Origin: Thiothrix phosphatis
Lineage (GTDB): Bacteria; Pseudomonadota; Gammaproteobacteria; Thiotrichales; Thiotrichaceae
Direction of reading: 5' to 3'
DNA length: 64,000 nt
Assembly: GCF_035668035.1 (NCBI RefSeq)
Contig: NZ_JAYMYJ010000047.1
Location: 32,558 to 96,557 of the forward strand
Every line of letters begins with the position of its first letter. Position 1 is the stretch's first letter. The position numbers were made by a program, and so were the translations under genes. Below the pieces are notes generated by a model, which was not told the DNA's origin, did no database searches, and saw only the letters and a program-made list of their open reading frames with translations. This document shows, one piece after another, positions 28,043 to 36,691 of the stretch.

Positions 28043-28420
28043 ATGCAGGACACTCCTACAGTTATCAAGGCAGAAGATGCCCGCAAAACGGCCAAAATCT
28101 TCTATTACGGCAATATCCTTTCAGTCCTGATCCCTTTCCCGGTGTTTATTTTGTGGTTTGGTGCATCGATGTTCGTGTATGCAATGTTTCGGCATCATCC
28201 AAATCCGCGGGTGGGCTATTATACACAGATCGGCGCCTACCATTATTATGGTCTGGCTGGCGCATTGGTGCCGGTACTGACGTTTGCGCCGGGCGACTTT
28301 TTCAAGAACTGGTGGTGGGCGTTATGGATTTTTTGTGCGGCAATATTATTGCCACTCTCCATCCGTCAAATCATGAGGATCAATAGCGACGCGTGGAGTG
28401 ATACGACCAAGACTCATTGA
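28043..28420 (+). CDS. Small two-helix membrane protein, function unknown
   Basis: A 125-residue protein I do not recognise. Two or three hydrophobic stretches are visible (ILSVLIPFPVFILWFGASMF near residues 25-44, a Gly-Ala-rich YGLAGALVPVLTFAPG near 73-88, and WWALWIFCAAILLPLS near 95-110), with a hydrophilic start MQDTPTVIKAEDARKTAK. The frame extends upstream to 27884, but that part overlaps the rplQ terminator, so I start at ATG 28043. bioB starts ten bases after its stop, suggesting a shared transcript; nothing in the sequence links it to biotin. Confidence 0.7.
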   Translation: MQDTPTVIKAEDARKTAKIFYYGNILSVLIPFPVFILWFGASMFVYAMFRHHPNPRVGYYTQIGAYHYYGLAGALVPVLTFAPGDFFKNWWWALWIFCAAILLPLSIRQIMRINSDAWSDTTKTH

Positions 28421-28430
28421 GGGAGGAAGA

Positions 28431-29402
28431 ATGACTGAATTACGTCATGATTGGCGCATTGAGGAAGTGAATGCACTATTGGCGATGCCTTTTAGCGACT
28501 TGATGTTTCGTGCGCATCAGGCACATCGCGCAAACTTTCCGGTTAATCAGGTGCAGGTAAGCACCCTGCTCAGTATCAAGACAGGCGCTTGCCCGGAGGA
28601 CTGCGGTTATTGTTCGCAAAGTGCCAAACATGACACCTCGCTGGAACGTGAACGCCTGCTGCCTCTACAGGAGGTTATCGACTCCGCAAAAGCCGCCAGG
28701 GAGCATGGGGCCACCCGTTTTTGCATGGGGGCTGCATGGCGTAACCCGACCGATAAGAATCTGGAGCGGGTCATCGAAATGGTGCAGGCGGTCAAGGATT
28801 TGGGGATGGAAACCTGCGTCACGCTGGGGATGCTGACTGATCAGCAGGCGCAGCGCCTCAAGGGGGCGGGGTTGGATTATTATAATCACAATCTGGACAC
28901 TTCCCCTGAGTTCTATGGCAATGTCATTTCCACCCGGACTTACCAGGATCGGTTGGATACGCTGGAAAGCGTGCGCAATGCTGGCATCAATGTCTGTTCT
29001 GGCGGCATTCTCGGCATGGGTGAAACCCGTTATGACCGTGCGCGCCTGTTGCAACAGCTTGCAAATATGAAGTTCCATCCCGAGTCTGTGCCGATCAATG
29101 ATTTGGTGAGGATTGAGGGCACGCCACTCAGTTCTGCAGAAAAGCTGGATCCATTTGAATTCATCCGCACGGTTGCGGCAGCCCGAATTATGATGCCGAA
29201 ATCCTATGTGCGCCTGTCTGCGGGCCGTACTGAAATGTCAGATGAAATGCAGGCTTGGTGTTTCTTCGCCGGGGCCAATTCCATTTTTTACGGCGACAAG
29301 TTGCTGACAGCTGAAAATCCGGAAGAAAGCCATGACCAGCAACTGTTTGCCCGTCTTGGCATTGAGGCGGAAGCGGGGCAGGTCGGCGGCACGTATATGT
29401 AG
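28431..29402 (+). CDS. bioB: Biotin synthase
   Basis: A 323-residue radical SAM enzyme that inserts sulfur into dethiobiotin. The SAM cluster motif CPEDCGYC is near residue 51. Further conserved Cys (RFCMGA, ETCVTLGM, NVCSGG) and the Arg in YVRLSAGR fit the ligands of the sacrificial [2Fe-2S] cluster. The start ATG 28431 has GGGAGGAAG directly upstream, better than the longer frame from 28398. No bioF, bioH, bioC or bioD lies in the window, so the gene is away from its pathway partners. mnmG starts seven bases later. Confidence 0.96.
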   Translation: MTELRHDWRIEEVNALLAMPFSDLMFRAHQAHRANFPVNQVQVSTLLSIKTGACPEDCGYCSQSAKHDTSLERERLLPLQEVIDSAKAAREHGATRFCMGAAWRNPTDKNLERVIEMVQAVKDLGMETCVTLGMLTDQQAQRLKGAGLDYYNHNLDTSPEFYGNVISTRTYQDRLDTLESVRNAGINVCSGGILGMGETRYDRARLLQQLANMKFHPESVPINDLVRIEGTPLSSAEKLDPFEFIRTVAAARIMMPKSYVRLSAGRTEMSDEMQAWCFFAGANSIFYGDKLLTAENPEESHDQQLFARLGIEAEAGQVGGTYM

Positions 29403-29409
29403 GCAGCAC

Positions 29410-31311
29410 ATGAACTACCCACAACCCTATGATGTGATTGTTATCGGCGGCGGACATGCTGGTACGGAAGCCGCTCTTGCCGCTGCACGCATGGGTAGGC
29501 GCACGCTTCTGCTGACCCACAACATCGAAACAATTGGCCAGATGAGCTGTAACCCCGCCATCGGCGGCATCGGCAAGGGCCATCTGGTGAAGGAAGTGGA
29601 TGCGCTTGGTGGGGCGATGGCGCACGCTGCCGACCGGGGTGGCATCCAGTTCCGTATCCTCAATTCCAGCAAGGGCGCAGCGGTTCGCGCTACCCGTGCG
29701 CAGGCTGACCGGGTGCGTTACAAGGCTGCGATCCGTTCCATTGTTGAAAACCAGCCCAATTTGCAAGTTTTCCAGCAAGCCGCCGATGACCTGATTGTGG
29801 AAGGTGATCGGGTGGCGGGTGTCGTTACCCAGATGGGGCTGCGTTTTTCCGCGCGTGCGGTGGTGCTGACCAGCGGGACTTTCCTTGGCGGCAAAATCCA
29901 CATCGGCCTGAGCAATCATGCCGGAGGCAGGGCGGGTGACCCGCCCTCCATTACGCTTGCCCAGCGTTTGCGTGAGCTGCCGTTCAATGTCGATCGCCTG
30001 AAAACCGGAACACCGCCCCGCATTGACGCCCGCAGCATTGATTTCAGCAAACTGGAGGCCCAGCCGGGGGATGCGCCGACGCCGGTATTTTCCTTTCTTG
30101 GCAGTGTGCAGGAGCATCCGCAGCAGATTGCCTGCCATATCACCTACACCAACAGCACGACGCATGACATTATCCGTAGCGGCTTGGATCGCTCGCCATT
30201 ATACACCGGGGTGATTGAGGGCGTTGGCCCGCGTTACTGCCCGTCGATTGAAGACAAGATCATGCGTTTCGCTGACAAGGAGCGCCACCAGATTTTTATT
30301 GAGCCGGAAGGTTTGGACACGCACGAAGTCTATCCTAACGGGATTTCCACCAGCCTGCCTTTCGATGTGCAGCATGCGTTGGTGCGCTCGATTCCAGGGT
30401 TGGAAAACGCCCATATCACCCGCCCCGGTTATGCCATTGAGTATGACTTTTTTGATCCGCGCGACCTTAAGCCAACGTTGGAAACCAAAGCCATGCACGG
30501 CTTGTTCTTCGCCGGGCAAATCAACGGCACGACTGGCTATGAGGAAGCGGCGGCGCAGGGGTTGCTGGCAGGCTTGAACGCAGGCTTGTACGCGCAGGAA
30601 AAAGAAGGCTGGTATCCGTTGCGTGACCAGGCTTATCTCGGCGTGCTGGTTGATGATTTGATCACGTTGGGGACGCGTGAGCCTTACCGCATGTTCACCA
30701 GCCGTGCGGAACACCGCCTGCTGTTGCGCGAAGACAATGCCGATTTGCGCCTGACCGAAAACGGCCATGAACTGGGGCTGGTCGACGAGGTGCGCTGGGC
30801 GGCATTCTGCACCAAGCGGGAAGCCATTGAGCGTGAACAGCAGCGCTTGCGGGCCACCGTCCTGCATCCGGCGGATGTTGCGGCAGAGGATTGCCAGCGT
30901 GTGTTCGGCGATGCGCTTTCCCGCGAATACAAGTTGTATGAGCTGTTGCGCCGCCCTAATGTGACTTACGCCGGTTTGACCAGTCTGCCTGCTGTTGGCA
31001 GCCCGGTTGCGGATGAAAAGGTGGCGGAGCAGGTTGAAATCCAGTGCAAATACGCTGGCTATATTGACCGCCAGCAGGATGAAATTCACAAGCAGCGCCG
31101 CAATGAGGAAACCCGCCTGCCTGATTGGCTGGATTATGCTCAGGTTCGCGGCCTTTCCAATGAGGTGCGCCAAAAGCTGCAAGCCCAGCGCCCGGCCACC
31201 ATCGGCCAGGCGGCGCGCATTCCGGGAATTACGCCCGCCGCAATTTCCCTGTTGTTGGTTCATTTGAAGAAGTCCTCCGCAGCTAACGGCGGCTTGCAGG
31301 CAAGCGCCTGA
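29410..31311 (+). CDS. mnmG: tRNA uridine-34 carboxymethylaminomethyl-modifying enzyme MnmG
   Basis: A 633-residue FAD protein that, with MnmE, modifies the wobble uridine of several tRNAs. The dinucleotide-binding motif VIGGGHAGTEAALAAARMG is at residues about 12-30, and CNPAIGGIGKGHLVKEVDAL supplies the active-site Cys region. The C-terminal helical domain contains YAGYIDRQQDEI. The start is ATG 29410; a longer reading from 29332 overlaps bioB and is not needed. mnmG-rsmG-parA-parB is a widespread cluster, often near the chromosome origin. Confidence 0.97.
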   Translation: MNYPQPYDVIVIGGGHAGTEAALAAARMGRRTLLLTHNIETIGQMSCNPAIGGIGKGHLVKEVDALGGAMAHAADRGGIQFRILNSSKGAAVRATRAQADRVRYKAAIRSIVENQPNLQVFQQAADDLIVEGDRVAGVVTQMGLRFSARAVVLTSGTFLGGKIHIGLSNHAGGRAGDPPSITLAQRLRELPFNVDRLKTGTPPRIDARSIDFSKLEAQPGDAPTPVFSFLGSVQEHPQQIACHITYTNSTTHDIIRSGLDRSPLYTGVIEGVGPRYCPSIEDKIMRFADKERHQIFIEPEGLDTHEVYPNGISTSLPFDVQHALVRSIPGLENAHITRPGYAIEYDFFDPRDLKPTLETKAMHGLFFAGQINGTTGYEEAAAQGLLAGLNAGLYAQEKEGWYPLRDQAYLGVLVDDLITLGTREPYRMFTSRAEHRLLLREDNADLRLTENGHELGLVDEVRWAAFCTKREAIEREQQRLRATVLHPADVAAEDCQRVFGDALSREYKLYELLRRPNVTYAGLTSLPAVGSPVADEKVAEQVEIQCKYAGYIDRQQDEIHKQRRNEETRLPDWLDYAQVRGLSNEVRQKLQAQRPATIGQAARIPGITPAAISLLLVHLKKSSAANGGLQASA

Positions 31312-31901
31312 TGGGGCGGAGCCAACAGGAAAAACTTCAGGGTTATCTGCAATTGCTGCAACGTTGGAACAAGGTTTACAACCTGACCGCCGTGCGCGAT
31401 CCGGCGCAGATGCAGGTGCTGCATATCGACGACAGTTTGAGCATTGCGCCTTATCTTCAAGGGGAAACTTGTTTGGATGTGGGGAGCGGCGCAGGTTTGC
31501 CCGGCATTCCCCTGGCCATTGTCCAACCTGAACGCCAATTCACGCTGCTTGACACCAACGGCAAGAAAACCCGTTTCATGCAACAGGCGGTGCTGGAACT
31601 GGGCTTGCAGAATGTGGCGGTGATTCAGGCGCGGGTGGAGAGTTGGCAGCCATCCGCCTGTTTTGATGCAGTTATCAGCCGCGCTTTCGCCTCCTTGAAT
31701 GACTTTGTTACCTTTACGGGTAAACATGCCTGTGAAAATGCTATCCTCTACGCGATGAAGGGGCGTTACCCTCTCAGCGAACTGGCGGCACTGCCGGAGG
31801 GTTGGAAGGTGCGGGCGCAACATTCCCTGCACGTACCCGGTCTGGATGCAGAGCGGCATCTGTTGGAACTACAGCGAGAATTAGTGAGAGTGACCTCATG
31901 A
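31311..31901 (+). CDS. rsmG: 16S rRNA (guanine-527-N7) methyltransferase
   Basis: A 196-residue SAM-dependent enzyme. Motif I is CLDVGSGAGLPGIPLAIVQP near residues 55-73, and LLDTNGKKTRFMQQAVLELG follows. Loss of this methyl group gives low-level streptomycin resistance in other species. Its ATG shares a base with the mnmG stop (TGATG), and its own stop overlaps parA by four bases, so all three are coupled. Confidence 0.95.
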   Translation: MGRSQQEKLQGYLQLLQRWNKVYNLTAVRDPAQMQVLHIDDSLSIAPYLQGETCLDVGSGAGLPGIPLAIVQPERQFTLLDTNGKKTRFMQQAVLELGLQNVAVIQARVESWQPSACFDAVISRAFASLNDFVTFTGKHACENAILYAMKGRYPLSELAALPEGWKVRAQHSLHVPGLDAERHLLELQRELVRVTS

Positions 31902-32695
31902 CGCGAGTGATCGCCATCGCCAACCAGAAAGGCGGCGTCGGTAAAACCACCACTACTGTTAACTTGGCAGCGTCCCTGGCCGCCATGAAGCGCCGCATCC
32001 TGTTGGTGGACATGGATCCGCAGGCCAACGCCACCACTGGCATTGGCCTGGACAAACATGAGCAGAGGACCACCCTGACCGATGTCCTGTTGGGGGAAGC
32101 GCATGTCACTGAAATCTTGCATAAATTGCCTGACAGTTCCCTGCATGTTTTGCCAGGTTCGCCAGAGTTGACGGTGGCTGAAGTCTCCCTGATGAGCAAG
32201 GAGCGGCGGGAATATCATTTGAAGGAGGCGTTGGCTCCGCTTCAGGGTGCCTATGATTACGTCCTGATTGACTGTCCACCCTCCCTCAACATGCTGACGG
32301 TCAACGCCTTGGTGGCGGCTACAGGCATTATCATCCCCATGCAGTGCGAATATTATGCGTTGGAAGGGTTGAGTGCGCTGGTGGGGACGATTGAGCGCAT
32401 CACCCAGACGGCCAATCCGGATTTGCAGGTCATGGGTCTGGTGCGCACGATGTATGACCCTCGCAGCAACCTTGCCCGCGATGTGTCTGAGCAGATCAAC
32501 GCTTTTTTCCGCAATAAGGTCTATAACACCGCCATTCCGCGCAATATCCGTCTGGCGGAAGCGCCCAGCCACGGTTTGTCAGCGTTGGAATATGACAAAA
32601 GTTCACGGGGGGCATTGGCATATCTGGCGTTGGCGGCCGAAATATTGCGTAAGGATGCAGCCAAGGCTGTGTCGAATGGGGAACTGGCATGGTGA
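31898..32695 (+). CDS. parA: Chromosome partitioning ATPase ParA
   Basis: A 265-residue deviant-Walker ATPase of the chromosomal ParA/Soj type that moves origins with ParB. The start is ATG 31898, which overlaps the rsmG stop by four bases; the product begins MTRVIAIANQKGGVGKTTT, with the Walker A KGGVGKTT including the signature lysine. LVDMDPQANATTGIG and VLIDCPPSLNMLTVNAL follow. The frame upstream to 31802 lies within rsmG and is not used. Confidence 0.96.
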   Translation: MTRVIAIANQKGGVGKTTTTVNLAASLAAMKRRILLVDMDPQANATTGIGLDKHEQRTTLTDVLLGEAHVTEILHKLPDSSLHVLPGSPELTVAEVSLMSKERREYHLKEALAPLQGAYDYVLIDCPPSLNMLTVNALVAATGIIIPMQCEYYALEGLSALVGTIERITQTANPDLQVMGLVRTMYDPRSNLARDVSEQINAFFRNKVYNTAIPRNIRLAEAPSHGLSALEYDKSSRGALAYLALAAEILRKDAAKAVSNGELAW

Positions 32696-33543
32696 AAAAG
32701 CCAGCTCTTGGGCGCGGTCTTGACATACTGCTCAGTTCGGCGCGCGCTCATGGCGAGCAAACGGATGACGTATCCCTGCGGGTTTTGCCGGTTGAGCGCA
32801 TCCGGCCTGGCCAGTACCAGCCGCGCACCCGCATGGATCCTGATGCACTGCAGGAGCTGGCAGATTCCATCAAGGCGCAGGGTTTGGTGCAGCCGGTTGT
32901 GGTGCGTAAGCTTGGCGGCGGTGAATATGAACTGATCGCTGGCGAACGCCGCTGGCGTGCCGCACAGCTTGCTGGCTTGCATGAAATTCAGGCCGTTGTG
33001 CGTGAAATTCCTGATCAGGCGGCGGCGGCCATGGCGCTGATCGAAAACATCCAGCGGGAAGATCTGAATGCGTTGGAAGAAGCCAACGCCTTGCGCCGCC
33101 TGATTGACGAGTTTGGCCTTACCCACCAGCAGACAGCAGAAGCAGTGGGGCGCTCCCGGGCGGCGGTCACCAACCTGTTGCGCCTGCTGGATTTGCAGGA
33201 TGAAACTAAAGCGTTGGTGGAGGCAGGACAACTGGAAATGGGTCATGCCCGCGCCCTGTTGGCCCTACAAGGCTCGCAACAGGTCGAGTTGGCGCAGAAG
33301 GTCGCCCAACGCCAGCTTTCCGTGCGCGAAACCGAACGTCTAGTCAAACTATTGCTGGAGGGTGGTGACAAACCTGCCAAGGATTTCAAGCCAGCTCCAG
33401 ATGTGCTTCGACTGGAACAAAAGCTTACGGATACGCTGGGCGCAAAAGTCGCCATCCGCTACAACCGTGCGGGTAAAGGGAAGCTTGTCATTGAATATAA
33501 CAGCCTGGATGAACTGGATGGGATCTTGGGTCATATCCAGTAA
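32689..33543 (+). CDS. parB: Chromosome partitioning protein ParB
   Basis: A 284-residue CTPase that loads at parS sites. The N-terminal catalytic box is LIAGERRWRAAQLAGL near residues 82-97. It is followed by ENIQREDLNALEEANALRRL and a helix-turn-helix (LTHQQTAEAVGRSRAAVTNL, about residue 145). The C-terminal dimerisation domain ends ELDGILGHIQ. It overlaps parA by seven bases. I did not find a parS-like TGTTTCACGTGAAACA in this window. Confidence 0.96.
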   Translation: MVKKPALGRGLDILLSSARAHGEQTDDVSLRVLPVERIRPGQYQPRTRMDPDALQELADSIKAQGLVQPVVVRKLGGGEYELIAGERRWRAAQLAGLHEIQAVVREIPDQAAAAMALIENIQREDLNALEEANALRRLIDEFGLTHQQTAEAVGRSRAAVTNLLRLLDLQDETKALVEAGQLEMGHARALLALQGSQQVELAQKVAQRQLSVRETERLVKLLLEGGDKPAKDFKPAPDVLRLEQKLTDTLGAKVAIRYNRAGKGKLVIEYNSLDELDGILGHIQ

Positions 33544-33560
33544 TTTTTATGTCCAAGGTA

Positions 33561-33589
33561 TTGAATCAGGCAGCGAGTCACTGCATAAT
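33561..33589 (+). promoter_or_regulatory. Sigma-70 promoter for rpsT
   Basis: TTGAAT (33561-33566), a 17-base spacer and CATAAT (33584-33589) lie between parB and rpsT, about 40 bases ahead of the start codon. Confidence 0.65.
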
Positions 33590-33630
33590 ACGCGCCTTGT
33601 TTTTCGGATTGGTTTTTCGGGAGAATACCC

Positions 33631-33897
33631 TTGCCTAACATAGCCTCAGCCAGAAAGCGTGTACGCCAAGCGGTCAAGCGTCGCATGCATAATAAGCATC
33701 TGCGTTCACGTCTGCGCACCCATATCAAGAATGTGGTCAATGCTATTGCAGCAGGCGACCGTGAAGCCGCTATTAATGCATACAAGGCAGCAGTGCCTAT
33801 TATTGATTCCACTGCTGACAAGGGTATTATTCACAAGAATAAGGCGGCTCGCCATAAAAGCCGTTTGAATGCGCATATCATGGCTTTACAAGCCTGA
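33631..33897 (+). CDS. rpsT: 30S ribosomal protein S20
   Basis: An 88-residue helical protein at the bottom of the 30S subunit. The start codon is TTG 33631 behind CGGGAGAATACCC; the family N-terminus MPNIASARKRVRQAVKRR requires it. A UUG start is also used by Escherichia coli rpsT, where it is part of feedback control, so the rare codon here is probably kept for the same reason (inference). It has its own promoter and terminator. Confidence 0.96.
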   Translation: MPNIASARKRVRQAVKRRMHNKHLRSRLRTHIKNVVNAIAAGDREAAINAYKAAVPIIDSTADKGIIHKNKAARHKSRLNAHIMALQA

Positions 33898-33925
33898 TTT
33901 GGCAACATGATCGGGTATATTTTCC

Positions 33926-33953
33926 AAGGCCGGTTTATATGAACCGGCCTTTT
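33926..33953 (+). terminator. Terminator of rpsT
   Basis: AAGGCCGGTTTA pairs with GAACCGGCCTT around a short loop and runs into TTTT at 33950-33953. Confidence 0.88.
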
Positions 33954-33970
33954 GCATTTGTATCCTGCTT

Positions 33971-34570
33971 ATGTTGAAGGTGGGTCTGACCGGGGGGATT
34001 GGTTGTGGCAAGTCCACAGCTGTCAAACATTTCCGTGCATTGGGAATAACGGTCATTGAGGCTGATGTTGTCGCCCGCCAGGTGGTGGAGCCTGGGCAGC
34101 CCGCTTTGCAGGAAATTATGGAAATGTTTGGGGCTCAAGCTTTGCAGGGTGACGGAAAGCTTGATCGTGCCTGGTTGAGACGGGCTGTTTTTAGTGATGA
34201 ACACCGCCTACAACAATTGGAATCCATTCTCCATCCTCTCATCCGCCTGGAAATTCTCCGCCAAATCAGTGCTTGTGAGCAAGGTCTATATGTGGTGGTT
34301 GATGTACCGCTGTTGTTTGAAAAGGGCTATACTGAATTATTTGATCGGATTTTAGTGGTTGATTGTTTGCCAGAAGAGCAAAAACTCCGGGTCAAGGTCA
34401 GGGATGGCAGTGATGACGGTGTGATCGACGCCATTATGCAATCCCAAGTAAGCCGTGATGAGCGGCTACAGCGGGCAGATGATATTGTTGAGAATTCATC
34501 ATCAATCACTGTTTTTTATCAAGAAATTGATTATTTGCATAATAAGTATGCGAACATGAAAGATGTTTAG
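33971..34570 (+). CDS. coaE: Dephospho-CoA kinase
   Basis: A 199-residue kinase for the last step of coenzyme A synthesis. The P-loop is LTGGIGCGKSTAVKHF at residues 6-21, followed by IEADVVARQVVEPGQPAL and the lid/CoA region VVVDVPLLFEKGYTELFD near residue 100. The start ATG lies 18 bases behind the rpsT terminator. In many gammaproteobacteria coaE stands beside pilD and zapD; here only zapD follows. Confidence 0.95.
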   Translation: MLKVGLTGGIGCGKSTAVKHFRALGITVIEADVVARQVVEPGQPALQEIMEMFGAQALQGDGKLDRAWLRRAVFSDEHRLQQLESILHPLIRLEILRQISACEQGLYVVVDVPLLFEKGYTELFDRILVVDCLPEEQKLRVKVRDGSDDGVIDAIMQSQVSRDERLQRADDIVENSSSITVFYQEIDYLHNKYANMKDV

Positions 34571-34630
34571 TTGATTGCCCCATTGGTTTCTTGGTATAAC
34601 TGCCAACCAATAGGGCATGCGAAGCATTTT

Positions 34631-35452
34631 ATGATCATCTATAAACAACCCTTGGGCGAAGAGATTCGCCGATTCTCCGAGCCTCACATGATCAGCTACG
34701 AGCAACCGCTTAACGAAAAGATTCGCTTGTTTATGCGGTTGGAGTTGTTGATGGGACGGTTTCAATATCACGTTTCCGCCGATCCAAAACCTGAGGATAC
34801 GGTGGCTGCGTTGCATTTGCTGTTGGATTTGTACAATTTGTCTGCTCGCTTGGATGTCAAAAGCGAAATTCTTAAGGAAATTGACCGTATGGGTCAGTCT
34901 GTCCGCCTGTTGTTGCGTAACGGGAATGCGGATGCTGCCCGCTTGGACAATGTATTGGAAAAGCTCAATTATCACAGTGACGTGTTGTACCAGCAGCGTG
35001 GCCAATTGGGGCAGCATCTGAAAAATCATATGTTTTTCAATAGTCTGCGTCAGCGTTCTTCTTTGCCGGGTGGTTTGAACGGCTTTGACATCCCCTTATT
35101 CCATTATTGGCAGGAACAGGCGATTGGCGTGCGTCTGGAAGATTTACAGGAATGGGCAGCGCCTTATGTCTCGGCCAATGCCGCTGCGCACAATATTTTG
35201 TCCATTATGCGTGAATTTGGTGAACGTCAGCAGGAAGTGGCGAAAGAAGGCTTTTTCCAGTCCATGTTGGAACTGCGCAAGCCTTATCAGATGATGTGTG
35301 TGGAATTGCCGGACAATGTCGATTATTACCCCGAAATCAGCGCTGGCAAACAGCGTTTTACCCTGCGCTTTGTAAATGCGGACATGCTTGCTGAACGTGG
35401 CAAACAAATCAATAAGGATGTGCATTTCACCTTGGCGTTATGCGCTTTCTGA
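34631..35452 (+). CDS. zapD: Cell-division FtsZ-associated protein ZapD, duplicated N-terminus
   Basis: A ZapD (DUF1342) protein that cross-links FtsZ filaments at midcell. Family members begin with a YEQPLNExIRxFxRLE segment, seen here at residues 20-37 if ATG 34631 is used (ATG 34688 would give 254 residues, close to the usual length). Just upstream is a divergent in-frame copy of that start, MIIYKQPLGEEIRRF; ten of fifteen residues agree and many codons differ silently. Neither ATG has a good Shine-Dalgarno. I keep the longer form because the silent differences suggest the copy was translated. The rest (ELLMGRFQYHVSAD to HFTLALCAF) is complete. Confidence 0.88.
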   Translation: MIIYKQPLGEEIRRFSEPHMISYEQPLNEKIRLFMRLELLMGRFQYHVSADPKPEDTVAALHLLLDLYNLSARLDVKSEILKEIDRMGQSVRLLLRNGNADAARLDNVLEKLNYHSDVLYQQRGQLGQHLKNHMFFNSLRQRSSLPGGLNGFDIPLFHYWQEQAIGVRLEDLQEWAAPYVSANAAAHNILSIMREFGERQQEVAKEGFFQSMLELRKPYQMMCVELPDNVDYYPEISAGKQRFTLRFVNADMLAERGKQINKDVHFTLALCAF

Positions 35453-35474
35453 GGCGGTTGTTGATTGAATTATG

Positions 35475-35505
35475 ACTAAGCAGGCGGGCGTTTTGGCCCG
35501 CTTGC
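35475..35505 (+). terminator. Terminator after zapD
   Basis: AAGCAGGCGGGC pairs with GCCCGCTTGCT around GTTTTG and is followed by GTTTGTG. It separates zapD from the convergent gene ending at 35521 and could serve both. Confidence 0.65.
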
Positions 35506-35520
35506 TGTTTGTGGGCACCT

Positions 35521-36273
35521 TCAGCGCAGTGTTTCCCAAATGGGTTGGGTTTTGTGCTCTGGTGCTGTAACGGTGGGGGATGTTTCGGCGGTTTCTTTTT
35601 CCGGTGAGGATTCCGCTGATGAACTGGGTTCAGGTGCTTCTTTTGCCGATGGGGATTCCGCTGATGAACTGGGCTCAGGCGCTTCCTTTGCTGATGGGGA
35701 TGCTGTGGAGGAGCTGGGTTCCAGATCCTTTTTTGCTGGTTCGGGTTCAACGGGTTGCGCTGGTTTTTCCGTCACTACGGCTGCTGTTGGATGGGGCGGA
35801 GGAACAATAGGGGATGAAACCTGTCCTGCCGGAGACGCAGGATCGACTAATAGGGTGTCCTGCTTCAGGATTGAACCATCATCATTCAATACAGTGACTG
35901 TCCAGGTGCCGGGCAGGTTGGCGCCGATGTTCTTGTTGGAGTGCACACGCCAGCGTTGCGCGCCGACCGGGAATTGCAGGCCGAGTTGCAGCGCGCCATC
36001 CCGTTCCCAACGATGGGTGACGACGTGCCCTTGCAGATTGGCCAGTTCGGTAAAGTAATAAATTTCCTGCCCTGCGCTGATCCGTGTCAGTTGGTCGATG
36101 GGCTCGTGCGCATTGATGCCGGTTGTGAATGCAGAACGGGAAACTTGCGGGGCAGCTTGGGTTGTTTCCTGAGGTATGGCTGGAGTGGTTGTGGCGTCCT
36201 CAGCCTGGACAGTTTGCCAGATGGGGCCAAGGATGAGCAGGAATGTGGCCATTTTTAGGCAGGCGTTATGCAT
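35521..36273 (-). CDS. Secreted DUF2914-type protein with repeat tail
   Basis: A 250-residue protein with a plausible signal peptide (MHNACLKMATFLLILGPIWQ then TVQA). Residues about 65-145 resemble DUF2914: IYYFTELANLQGHVVTHRWE, a GAQRWRVHSNKN stretch and GTWTVTVLNDDGSIL, a small beta domain found in exported proteins of unknown role. From about residue 165 the chain is Pro-, Glu-, Ser- and Ala-rich and contains three 15-residue units. Convergent with zapD, divergent from xseB. No partner is evident. Confidence 0.75.
   Translation of the reverse strand: MHNACLKMATFLLILGPIWQTVQAEDATTTPAIPQETTQAAPQVSRSAFTTGINAHEPIDQLTRISAGQEIYYFTELANLQGHVVTHRWERDGALQLGLQFPVGAQRWRVHSNKNIGANLPGTWTVTVLNDDGSILKQDTLLVDPASPAGQVSSPIVPPPHPTAAVVTEKPAQPVEPEPAKKDLEPSSSTASPSAKEAPEPSSSAESPSAKEAPEPSSSAESSPEKETAETSPTVTAPEHKTQPIWETLR
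35609..35743 (+). repeat. Three tandem 45-bp coding repeats
   Basis: Units at 35609-35653, 35654-35698 and 35699-35743. The first two differ at a few positions; the third is more diverged. On the minus strand they encode a 15-residue PEPSSSAESPSAKEA-type unit in the tail of the DUF2914 protein. Because 45 is a multiple of three, copy-number change would keep the reading frame. Confidence 0.85.
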
Positions 36274-36439
36274 TGTTCAGAGACTCCCTTCGTAATCAGT
36301 CAATTAGCATGTTATGTGATGCATGAGGCTTAGTTTAGTGTATTTGCAGAAGGTTCACCAAAGAGTGTGCGGGTTGGGCTTGCTACCGGCAACAACTTAC
36401 GCTTTACTACCCGATTTACCATGAATGGCAGGATTGAAA

Positions 36440-36691
36440 ATGCCGAAAAAACAGCTGGAAACGGCTGCTGCGCCACAACCGGATTTTGAAGCGGCCATGG
36501 CGGAGTTGGAAAACTTGGTGCAACGCATGGAAAGCGGTGAATTGACGCTGGAGGCTTCCCTAAAGGAATTTGAGCGTGGGGTGCAACTGACCCGCCTTTG
36601 TCAGGAGGCCCTTAATGCAGCCGAACAGCGGGTCAAACTGCTGGCAGCTGATGGTCAGGAGCGTGATTTCCCGCCACAAGAGGAGGCCTGA
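36440..36691 (+). CDS. xseB: Exodeoxyribonuclease VII small subunit
   Basis: An 83-residue helical subunit that joins XseA to degrade single-stranded DNA. The family core FEAAMAELENLVQRMESGEL then LEASLKEFERGVQL is intact. I start at ATG 36440 (MPKKQLE), which has AGGA seven bases upstream; ATG 36425 is possible. xseA is not in the window. The stop shares one base with the ispA start, matching the common xseB-ispA-dxs arrangement. Confidence 0.94.
   Translation: MPKKQLETAAAPQPDFEAAMAELENLVQRMESGELTLEASLKEFERGVQLTRLCQEALNAAEQRVKLLAADGQERDFPPQEEA

Noticed and set aside
28043..31311. A biotin operon around bioB
   Set aside because: The neighbours are a membrane protein and mnmG; no other biotin gene is present.
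31898..33543. A parS site near parAB
   Set aside because: I looked for TGTTTCACGTGAAACA-like palindromes and saw none by eye in the window.
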